From positions 24,850,014-24,914,013 of the forward strand of contig OX327699.1 in assembly GCA_946807835.1 (NCBI GenBank): a DNA stretch of 64,000 bases, written 5' to 3'. The notes beneath the pieces are model-generated. The model saw only the letters and a list, made by a program, of their open reading frames with translations. It ran no database searches and was not told where the DNA came from. Origin of the DNA: Ailanthus altissimus (lineage: Eukaryota; Streptophyta; Magnoliopsida; Sapindales; Simaroubaceae). Positions 36,183 to 45,948 of the stretch are shown here, piece by piece. Every line of letters starts with the position of its first letter. The stretch's first letter is position 1. Both the position numbers and the translations under genes were made by a program.

Positions 36183-37105
36183 TTAACTTAGTTTACATTT
36201 GCATGTACTTGAGCAACACTTTAAAGCACGATGTCCAGCTTTCAAACAAATCTGGCAGATTATCTTAGAGTTACTTTTTCTTTGATTTATGAAAGCTTGC
36301 TTTCCCTTTCCTTTTCCTTTGTAACCACCTTGAAATTTTTGATACATATAGTTCCCAACACTATTATTACCACCATTATTGTTTCTGCTGTAACTAAAAT
36401 TATTACCATACTTCTGTTTAGAACCTGTACTTGCTACAGTCATATGAACATTTGAAACTCCATTTGACAGATCAATTCTACCTTCTTGACTTAGTAAGAA
36501 AGAATAGATCTTAGCCATTAACAGTTCTTCAGTTCTAACTGGATCATACTCAGGGCCTAACTCAGCCAGAAGATATATATCAAATCTTGATTCGCAATTG
36601 GCTTACCTACCATTTCAAGATTGTTAGCCAAGCCTTTCACTTTCATATAATACTCTTTTATACTCAGATTCCCCTTCCTAATTGTTTGCAGCTGAGAACG
36701 AAGCTGTGTAAGCCTGGACAAAGATTGGCTACCAAACATCTGTTCCAAACATTTTCAAACTTTTGATGATGTCTTACACTGAATTACTGAGCTCAAGATT
36801 GAATAACCAACTCATGAGCAATGAATATTGTTTCCTCTATTACTGATACTGAGGATTCGGTGTAAGTGTTACTTCTGGATTCAAATCAGAATATGGTAGA
36901 ACTCAGCTTGGACACGATCTCTCACCTGTCAACAAATCCTCTACATCATTTCCCCTTGCACAAGCTAATACTTGTGATTTTCAAAGAAGAAAATTGTTAC
37001 AATCGAGTTTTACAGGATTCGAGAATGTAAAGGTATTGTTTTGCACAAGATTCAATTGATTCATCTGTGTATTGAGGTTTTGAGTGTTTGTTTGATTTGA
37101 GGAAG
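36183..37105 (-). pseudogene. Copia Gag remnant
   Basis: UBN2 motifs are visible (SRLTQLRSQLQTIRKGNLSI, LANNLEMVGKPI; 36748-36590). A Gly/Asn/Lys-rich linker and a zinc knuckle CQICLKAGHRALKC (about 36260-36220) follow. The N-terminal part near 37100-36800 is too decayed to read. The domain order and knuckle resemble those of element 2, so the two are probably from related lineages. Confidence 0.8.
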
Positions 37106-37129
37106 AACTAGGCATTGGCTATGATACCA

Positions 37130-37467
37130 AGAAACAAAACTGAAAGCTTACAAAAATGACTTCCCTATAATTTTTCAGTAAGCCAATCAGAGAAACAAAA
37201 CAGAGTTGAAGAACCTTAGAAACATGTGCATAGACTCTTTATTATTAAAATCTGTTATACAAAAGGCATATTTAAGTATTTATACATCACATGATGCTTC
37301 TAAGGAATTCTGGAGCCTTTGTAGTTTGTTACAATTCTATTACAGAATAGCGGAAATTATTCTAACAAACTTCCATTCATTTTGTTACAACTTCAACTGA
37401 GCTGGCATCCACTTAATTGCATTCTTTAGCTGAGCTGGCATCTTTATATTCGGAGTTCTTCTTTTCA
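37130..37467 (-). repeat. 5' LTR of copia element 3
   Basis: It is 338 bp. On the minus strand it begins TGAAAAGAAGAAC at 37467 and ends TTTCT at 37130, directly against the primer-binding site. Confidence 0.9.
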
Positions 37468-37639
37468 CAGGAGAGCTATAGCATTGATTCTCTCATTGAA
37501 GAGATGCCTTGTGGTCCTATTCTTGATGAGAAAAGTTTAGAAATGAATCAGGTGCAACTAGATGTGGCTCCATTGATGGAGTCTCAAAGTCAAGAAGGAG
37601 CAGGATTTGGTTGAGATGATCTCTCAAGCCAATCTTTAT

Positions 37640-37691
37640 ATATATCTCTCTCAAGCCAGATATATATATATCTATATATATATATATATAG
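37640..37691. repeat. TA-rich microsatellite with a duplicated CTCTCTCAAGCCA segment
   Basis: CTCTCAAGCCA occurs twice (about 37621 and 37650), each next to TATATATATCT. It lies just after the MYB stop codon, in the former 3' UTR. Confidence 0.7.
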
Positions 37692-37692
37692 T

Positions 37693-38135
37693 ACACAGAT
37701 TGGATGAAATTTTGCTAAACCTTTTTTCTTGGTTTACTTTGCCCCCTTAAGTTCAAAAATGAATTAAGGAAAAATACAATAATACTTATTATTAGAATAA
37801 ATAATACAGACAATGAAAATTATATGAGCTGTTGTGTCATGTAAACTCCTATGAAATGTATTTAAAAAAAAAATATTTCATTTTCTCTATCAGAATTTTG
37901 AACGCATTATATTTCCTTTTCCTCAACTTCTGTTTTAAAAAGCTTGAGCTAATGGCTACAAGTTCTTATGTTTTCCAATAGGGTTTGGATTTTTGACTTC
38001 TTGACATCTTAGCGGCAAGAGGGAAGTTACGACTTCAACTAGGAAACAAAAAATAAAATCACATGAATTTAGTATAAAAAAAAAACACATTAAATGGATC
38101 ATCATGGATTTCGTTTTACGCAGAATTAATCGAAG
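37693..38135. other. Spacer without visible gene
   Basis: It is AT-rich sequence between the MYB pseudogene and the solo LTR. I see no gene or defined repeat. Confidence 0.5.
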
Positions 38136-38140
38136 CTCTT

Positions 38141-39176
38141 TGTCGAGGGATATCAAGCCGTGCACTTAAATCTGACACCTTTATGGCATCAACTAAGCCA
38201 CAATCTTGATACCCTTTGCGCAGCGGAAAATCATAACTCACACCATAAGCAAGAACACATAAGATTAACACACCAATAAAGATAAAGAAAACAAACCAAT
38301 CACAAGACACAAGATATACGTGGTTCGACCTAAATTGCCTACGTCCACGGAGGATTCATGATCCAGCTTCTTCCCATTGAAATAGATCACAAAGTATCTT
38401 CTTACATCATCAATGATCCCACAAGACCCCTTAGTATCTCCCATAGAGACCTCTAAGCATCTACCATTGATCATTATGATTACCTAAGACCTCTTCGTAT
38501 CTCCTCATAAGAGATTTTTACAAGAAACACAAGAATAGCCCGAGCATCTAAGCTTAAAGGATCTATGGTGTTTCTCTTTTATTCACTCAAAGAACCTAAA
38601 GAAGAAACCACCCCCCAAGGTTACACCCTAGTGCACCACGCACTTAGTGCCTACCTAGCTCCTCTATTCTCTCTTATGGTTACATCTTGAAACCTTAGAT
38701 GCTTAACCTTAAACAATGGTTTACAAGTGTTTATATAGGATATATTTCGTGCCTACAAACCCTATTCCTTGTTGGAGTAAGAGTCCACTTGTTTTGGAAG
38801 TTCAAAACTTTCCAAAACTTGAAATCTCAATCCAAAACGGACTTCTCCACGCGTTCTGGCGCTGCGGCGCTCGTCCCTAGGCGCCGCAGCGCTCGTCCCT
38901 GGGCGCCGCAGCGCTGTCCCTTCTCGCGTCCAGCGCTGGTCTTCTGTTTTGAGCGCCACGACGCTTAGCCCTGGGCGCTGCGACGCTGGAAGCTGCCCGC
39001 GATTCCTTCTTTTTCTTCGCGTCTTTGAGTCCCGTTTCACTTCTCCTTTCGTGTCCCACACGTCCTAGACTTCTCCATATGTGTCCCACACGTTCTAGAC
39101 TTCTTGTGACTCTCCACTTTAGTATTCATCTCAATTCTTGTCCAATCAAGATTGTTGAATCACCAATTTTTCAACA
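38141..39176. mobile_element. 1.04-kb solo LTR with GC-rich core
   Basis: The block starts TGTCGAGGG and ends TTTTTCAACA, and is flanked by an exact 5-bp repeat CTCTT (38136-38140 and 39177-39181). These TG...CA ends and the target duplication, with no internal coding region or second LTR, define a solo LTR left by recombination. The best TATA-like site (CTATATAAAC, about 38740-38731) is on the minus strand, which suggests the element lay in minus orientation, but this is not certain. Open frames across it come from the GC-rich patch and are not genes. Confidence 0.85.
38859..38990. repeat. GC-rich minisatellite inside the solo LTR
   Basis: Units of about 22 bp around GCGCYGCRGCGCTCGTCCCT recur from 38859, then decay into GCGCCACGACGCTTAGCCCT and similar forms. 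GC content is far above the window average, and the core GCGCNGC(A/G)GCGC units are near-palindromic. It is CpG-dense and so a likely methylation target. Confidence 0.75.
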
Positions 39177-39181
39177 CTCTT

Positions 39182-40202
39182 AATGACATTTTAAGAGCGA
39201 AAATAAACAAAAAAAACTTAGGGATGGCCATTAATAACAATTTATTTTAAGGTATTAACGATATTTAAACTAAAATGCTCTTCATCCAAAGGCCGAGAGG
39301 AGTAAACATGTTTCTTTCTTTCTTTCTCTCTTTTTTTTTTTTTGTGAAAATCCCAAGACCCCATCATCGTAGATTGATATACTAGACTCGGTAGTGAACA
39401 ACTTAGTAGGTATGAGACAATTTCTCCTTCATTCTTGGCTTCTTGCATAAAAAATGAGAATGTGAGATCTTCGTCCATATTCAGAAGATCCTACCTTAAG
39501 CCTAGTAAAAAGTATCTTTTCCCTTGGCAGGCGCCACTCATGTTAACATTTTGAAATTGGCCACATAAAGAATATCTCGATCGAACTTTGAACTCAAGCA
39601 TACGGACTTTGGACTGATGGACCACTTACTGGACCAAGTTACCATGAGAGAGTTTGAGCTAACTTAAATGCACTTCTTCCGACTTCTAAATACACCTACC
39701 TTACCTAATGGGATGCCTCCTACCATATCAAGACGATTGCAATTCTTGTAGCAGCATTCGAAGTTTTTTTTTTTTTTTTTGGAAATTTAACATTCAGAGA
39801 GTCTCAAAGCTCAACCTGCCTGCTATAATTGACAACTGCTTTATGTATCAGTACCACGTTTCCACTTTCCATAATATCCCTGACAATCATTTTACCTTAA
39901 TTCTAAAATGTAATATAGAGAGCGCGAATTACATTTAAGATTCAAATCACGAACTCTGGAAAAGGTGAAGAAGATAAAACTAGGAGAAACTCAAGAGCAG
40001 CTCTGCTCCCTGTATAATTGAGACTGCATCCCCAAAAGAATTGATCATCCCAAAAGGAAACGAAACAAAAAAGAAGATTACAAACCAAAAAGACTAATTG
40101 AGTTCCTGGCCTGACCTAAAACAAAGTTTTTGAATAAGCAAAGCCATGTAGAATTTATCAACTAACAACCCAATTCACCAGCAAAATTTCTCCCTAAAAA
40201 TT
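39182..40202. other. Spacer and PPT 3' region
   Basis: I see no independent gene. Sequence close to 40202 downstream of the PPT stop is its 3' UTR on the minus strand. A 16-base T run lies near 39765-39780. Confidence 0.5.
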
Positions 40203-42871
40203 TCAAGCAGTTTTAGCCTTTGGCTTAATGCGCTTCACTCTTGAATACAGGAAAACTCCAGCAAGAGCAATCCCAGTGCCTGCATTAAATTCAGGAAAAA
40301 AACAATCTCCATAACTAAAAGAAAAGGCTGTAGTAAAATAAATCTAATGTGATAAAAAGATAGAAGTATAAATTCAAAAGGCAAATTTATTATACCAAAG
40401 GCATTGATGAGTGAGACTGGAGTTTGGAAGACGACAACAGAGCTCACAATGACCACCACCCTCTTCACACAATTGCCGACAGAATGGGTAACAGGGGAAA
40501 CCCTCTGTAATATCATATAAGAAACCTGCACAGTTCAATCAGTTTCTTAGCAGCCATGTAATATATATTTGAAAGAGGCCTAGGCTCTTGGTGTTCATTA
40601 AAACATCCTGACAAGTTCAATCTAAAAGGATGCTTCAGCTTCAAGTTTATTATGAAACAATACCTTAAAGGTTAACACATCATAGAATTACATGAAAGAA
40701 AACTTAAAGAGGAAGGGGAAGGGAACGCCTAGAGAAATTCAAAAGGCTCACCTGCTGATAAGCATGGAAACAGAGTGCAGCAATAAGTGACCTTATGTAA
40801 ACCTCTTTAATATTCAATCCCTGTCATACAAGTTAGTGAATATATTAAATAAGAAACATGTTTGAGTAGAACCAGAAAGTTAATAAAACAAATTTAGCTC
40901 TTCAGGGAAACTCACAGCAGATTGCAGGTATGCAGGGGTAAACTTGACACCTTCCTTGAAGACAGCCACAGGAGCTAAGAGGATGAAAGACATGACTGTT
41001 ATTATTGAGAAGAGAGTGATATTGTCCAAAGATTCCTGTTAAAAAAATGAGATCATAGTTATGAACCAATCCAAAGAAAAGAAGAATATATGCAACCGCT
41101 TCTGACATTGGTCATTATAAATCACGATAAAAGATTTTAACATATTAGCAATGCAACTAGAAAACCAAGCTCATTAATTAATAGAAATCTGGACAATGTA
41201 GATTACCTCTTTCTTAACCATGACCTTTTTGCTAAGGACGTTACGAGATTGATTTGTCAAATTGGAAGCCATTGCACTCCAAAAACCAGCCCTTTTTCAA
41301 CCAAAAGAAAAAATATGCATCATGGTTGATAATAACAATTGTTATACCAAGATCAGAAATGAAATCATACAAATGAACAAGGAAACTCATCATGTGGTAT
41401 TTGACAACAATATTTAGAAACTAAATGAATATATAGTTTCTCACCAGTTAAAAGACGCCTCGGTAACTGATGCAAGTGCAACTCCACCAACAATAGGTAA
41501 AAGAGAACCAACAACCCAAAGAGTAGGCAACTGTATAAGCAGAATGATGAGGAGGAGAATCAGCAAGGAACTCCCAATTACACAGTGCAAAGAAATGTGC
41601 ATTCATTTTACCAATATTAACATACATGCCTAATACTAATTATAAAAAATGAAATCCACAAGAGCAAGAAATCATTTTAAGTAGACCAAGCCAATAAGAG
41701 CTGCCCAAATTGATTTATTTATTTTAATCTCTATGCAGAGATGCTTCTATTTAATCTCTATCTAGCATATCATAGTAATGTAAATTACAGGAATGGCATG
41801 AAGTACACCAAAAAAAAAAAAGAAAAAAGAAAAAGGAAAATACAAACCTCCCCTAGGAACATAGCAGATAGGACAACTGAGAAGAACGGCTCCATAGCTT
41901 TAATCGTGTGCGTGAATGAAACAGCCACTTTCCCAAGACTCATATTAGTAAAGAGGTTTCCCAATGTGTGCACCACTGCAAGGGGCACAATTGCTGCAAG
42001 CTGCAAAGAGAGAAAATTTACCACAATAAGCGTCAGTTAAAATATTAGAAAGAAATCTAAAGAAAAGAAGCTCATTCAACAAAATATACCTGGGAGCTGC
42101 TAATTTTTGGTCTTTTATAGAGATTAAACGTCCACATAAACGAAACCAGTACAGTCCCAACAGCAAATTGAACAGCCGTTACAGTTAGTGGGAAGTGGAA
42201 AACCTTGAGAACCTGTAGACAATAAGCATGATCATCAATCAATCTCAATTCACTTTCCAATTGCAATATATGGATCAATCCACTAAACTCAATCATCCTA
42301 AATTCTCTTCACAAACAAATTTTATGAGCCTCTATATTAACAACTGACTTGCACAAGTCATCTAATAACAATTAGATTGCTAAATCTCAATACCACCAAT
42401 TAATCAGTCAACATTGAAAATAAACATAAAAAATAATTTATAAAAATAAAGAATTAGAACATTGACCTGTTTGTTGTAAATATTGAAGTAGATATTAAAC
42501 AAGTACCATAAGCCAAACAGCAGTCCAAGCTCCAAAGTCTTGGCCAAGCTATTCGACTTCTGTTCCTCACCACCGGCACTCTCCGGCACCGCCGTGGCCT
42601 TGACTTCAAAAGAGCTTGTTGTTTGGGAATCGCGGAGAGACACTGAAGTCCAGGGCCTGAGCAAGGAGGAAGAGAGGGACCATGATCGGCGGAGAGGCGG
42701 GAGCGAGGGAGAACACGAAACGACATTAGGAGAAGCTGAGGTAATGAGATCATGCCGTTTCGAGGAGGAGGAGCAAAGCACGGGCCCCAGCCCAGGGCTG
42801 GGCGAGAACTTGCGAGGCTTGAGGAGCGGGAGAGAAGAAGGCGAAGCCATGAAAGCCGCCGCGCTTTGCAT
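40203..42871 (-). CDS. PPT1: Plastid phosphoenolpyruvate/phosphate translocator
   Basis: This inner-envelope antiporter exchanges cytosolic PEP for plastid phosphate and so feeds the shikimate pathway. Exons on the minus strand: 42871-42467, 42212-42090, 42000-41848, 41530-41445, 41291-41207, 41035-40916, 40820-40752, 40525-40396, 40279-40203. All borders are GT/AG and phases agree, giving 415 aa (Arabidopsis PPT1: about 408). The start MQSAAAF is chosen by homology, although an in-frame ATG lies 36 codons upstream (42979). Residues 1 to about 100 form a Ser/Pro-rich transit peptide. The TPT/EamA-like membrane domain follows, with [58 protein letters not shown] and [15 protein letters not shown]; these Lys/Arg residues include the expected phosphate-binding positions. 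The C-terminus [12 protein letters not shown] is typical. The gene is intact. PPT1 and PPT2 cannot be told apart with certainty. Confidence 0.96.
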
Positions 42872-45800
42872 TTTCGAGATCTGAAAATTCAAAGCGCTGC
42901 GCTGAAAGAGAGGGAGTGTTTGTGTTTTTAGAGAGCGAAGAGGCGTTGGAAAGTCCGCCGAAAAGCGAGGTTGGTGCAACAGCTAGTGCCGATTGAAAAA
43001 ATGATTTATTTTTTATTTTTTGATTTTTAGAAAAATAAATAAATAAAACGAATCGGAGGAGTCGGATATTCTAAAGTGTGCGTGAGTGGATGATATTAAT
43101 GATTTTCTTTTACAGAGAAAGGACATGTTGACCACATTGTTTGGTCAAAGTGACTGATTCAATTTTTAAATTTATTTATTTATATTTTTTTAAATACAAT
43201 GAAAAATATAATAACTTTTAGTTGTCATTCTGATTAGTATTGATGGAAGTTAACCTATTATTAACTGTGTTAATTAATATTAATTGGCATTTGATCGAAT
43301 GTGATTAGATGTTGATTGGCATAAGATGATTCATTATAAATATTGTCTAACTTTAAATTATGCGATTTATATAATGGTAGAATTATTTTTATTAATAAAA
43401 TATTATAATAGTTTGAATTTTTTTTTTTTTAAAGCGATGATCTTATTATTATTTTATCAATTTTTATGTTTATTTAATATTTTAACAATAAAGATAATTT
43501 TATTATTATGTAAATTATAAAATTTAAAATTTATCGACATTCACAATGAATCAATTTGATGTCGATCAATGTCAATAAATAATTAATATCACCAATATTA
43601 ATTAATATCTTTTAAATTATATCACGTGCCTTTTATAAATAAAAGATTACATTATTTTTATTATTATCCAACTTAATAAAAAATAATTGACAACATAAAA
43701 TGTAAATGAATAGTTTTAAGAACCGTAAGAATAAATTATCTTCCACTAAACTTTAAAGGTTAAAAAGGATTAAAATATCTTTTTTTTCTTTTTTAACTCT
43801 AAGATAAAGTACGGAAAAAATGTCTTTTTATTTTATATCTTTGAGTAATAACATTTAGGTCCCTAACTTCTTATATTTCTTTAAATAAAGATATAGTTTA
43901 TTCATTTGTATAAAATTGGTCCATAATAGTCATTTATATTGAAATAACTTAAATACCAATTAGCCATGAGTTACATAAATAAAATAATTGTACGGTGACG
44001 TTTGTTAATTTATATCAATTAGGACCTATTTAATATAAATGAACAATCTATATCAATTTTTTTTAAACGATATTATATAATTGATAAAAAAATAATCAAT
44101 AATATTAATTAGAGTATTGAAATTACACGATATATTTACATTAGATGTCCGCCCTGAACCTAAATTCTTTCTACAAAGAGAATTAACTAACCCCTTATTA
44201 AAAATAAACCCTAAAACTAATGTACACGAGCTATTTCAAAAAAATAGATCAACTATTCTCATAAAATTAGGAACAAAAACTTCATGAAAGATGAAAACTA
44301 TATTCATTTAGGATGAATAATTCAAAATATCACTACTCAAACTATAATTTAGAGTCCCTCTCTCTCAGTGGAGGTGGAGAGAAGGGTTATGGCTAGAGTT
44401 TAGAGGAGGCGGCGGTGGCTAAGTTTTGGTTTTAGGAGATTGCGTTTTTCCAATATTGCCTTTATTTGAGAAAACATAAAACTAGGGGACCAAAATGTTA
44501 TTATTATTATTTTTTTCTCTAGGTAAATGGGCAGGTGGGGTGTATTAGAAATTCAGATCCGAACAAAAGAATAAAGGTGAAAGAAAGTAGGTAAGAAGAG
44601 ACGAGTATGCTTTCAGACTCTGGTAGGTGGGAAGCTAGATCTTTGCTGGATTTCAAAGTCTTTTTATTGACCCATTTGCCAATTACTATTAGTGTTGATT
44701 TTGTTTATAGTTTATGTTATTAAGAAAATTGAATTATCGAAATAAAAACCATTCATCAATGATATTCTTCATATATATATATATATATAATTTATTAATA
44801 ATATTTAAGTAGACCTTATTAGCTAGATTTAAGTTTAACAGAGGGAGAGAGTTTAATTAAGAAGAAGAAAATAATGTTGCCATTTTTGGAAGCGTATATG
44901 AACTAGGTGATGCTGATGGCCATTCTAAATCTGGCTTTGACTAACCAACAGATCTCCCACGTGGCTTCATATATTGTTGTTTTTCTTTTTCTTTTTTTAC
45001 AGGGTAGGTAATGACAGTCATAGACAGAGGGTTGTCAATTGTAAAGCCTCCTGAAAACTTGAAATAAGGGCGAAGGGTTAATGGCTTTCTGCTGTTTGAC
45101 ACAAAAAAAAAAGTATATGAATGACTGCAAGTCTGCAAGTGATTCCCACATTTTTTTATCAGAAAAAGTGGCATTGTCCTAGTTGGATTAGCCGATGATC
45201 ATAAGTTTTCTGTCGATAGCGAAGTGAATATACCTCAGTTAATAACAAGATGCCTGCCAAGTTAGCCGAAAAGACCCGTATTACTTACCATTTCAAGCAT
45301 TTATCAGCATTTTAAGTCATTTATATTTGTTCATAAATACATTTTCTTTTTTAAGACACCGACAATTGTTTGAGAGGTGACAATCAAAACATGCACAAAT
45401 TAAATTTATTGTAACAGTTCGTAAAATCTTGATCCTTGGCAGTTTTGAAGTGAAAACTCGCCTGGGGCTTGATTTATGTATCCAATTTGAAGGCCCATGG
45501 TATCCACCAGTCAGCTTCTGGGATGACGGGCTGTATTTGTTTAGAAGTTGAGCTCATTTTATCGAAACCCATCAACTGGACAATGATTTTTTTTTCAAAA
45601 GAGCAAAGCACAAAAATTGCAACAATAGAAAGAACAGTCAAGTTTCATAGGACAATCCGTTCATCATCCTCAGGCCTTCACAAATACAGATATTGTGATT
45701 GGAAATCATCACCCCAGCTATTCACATAAATAGAAATAAACAAAAGATGTTTTATCAACCTAGATCGATTCATAAGAAATTTTCTAATGAAACAACCACA

Positions 45801-45948
45801 ACTCCATCTCATCAAGTTCATCAAAATCTTCAAGCAACTACTTGTGTGCCTAATGTGATATTAGCACTATAATTTAAAACTCAATCCTCCCCTTTTAAAT
45901 AATGATGAGTGCAAGCACTTAAGAAACATCTCCTAACGCCCTACACTT
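42872..45948. other. Intergenic spacer, PPT promoter side
   Basis: The first 110 bp upstream of the PPT start include an in-frame upstream ATG (42979) and GC-rich leader. Beyond about 43000 the DNA is AT-rich with TTAATTAATATTAATT phrases near 43270 and 43600 and a TA run at 44768-44788. I see no gene. The open frames near 44941-45174 and 45469-45729 have no family resemblance. Confidence 0.5.

Larger units (their letters stand above)
32419..37467 (-). mobile_element. Copia retrotransposon inserted in the MYB last exon (TG...CT ends)
   Basis: This 5,049-bp element lies on the minus strand. LTRs at 37130-37467 (5') and 32419-32764 (3') read TGAAAAGAAG...TTTCT on that strand. An exact 5-bp target duplication CAGGA flanks it (32414-32418 and 37468-37472). 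The primer site, on the plus strand GGCTATGATACCA just left of 37130, reads TGGTATCATAGCC on the minus strand and abuts the LTR. A purine tract (GAGGGGGGA) lies beside the other LTR. Gag, protease, integrase, RT and RNase H remnants are collinear but full of stops. The LTRs differ at about 25 sites, comparable to element 2. Confidence 0.95.
31039..37614 (+). pseudogene. R2R3-MYB transcription factor of the MYB98/64/119 type, disrupted
   Basis: Likely exons: 31039-31162, 31217-31650, 31757-31883, and a last exon 31994-32418 continuing at 37473-37614 after a retrotransposon. R2 begins KGQWTTEEDR and reads RKWSHIAQMLPGRIGKQCRE, the signature of the female-gametophyte MYB98/MYB64/MYB119 group. 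R3 has [17 protein letters not shown] and IKNHW, then ATKRRQF. Lesions: an extra T at about 31297-31300 breaks exon 2; TAG at 32015-32017 replaces a glutamate codon in R3; TAA at 32195-32197 follows R3; and a 5-kb copia element sits in the last exon. Reading resumes in phase beyond the insertion (SIDSLIEEMPCGP) up to TGA at 37612-37614. Such factors act in the nucleus, but this copy cannot make a full protein. Confidence 0.9.

Noticed and set aside
38762..39089. Arg/Ala-rich minus-strand open frames near 38.9 kb
   Set aside because: They are produced by the GC-rich minisatellite within the solo LTR.
43250..43620. MITE built on TTAATTAATATTAATT at both sides
   Set aside because: The shared phrase is itself palindromic and AT-rich. 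The surrounding sequence does not pair and no target duplication is seen.
45469..45729. Plus-strand open frame downstream of the BOI-related gene
   Set aside because: It overlaps the likely 3' region of the opposite-strand gene and shows no domain.
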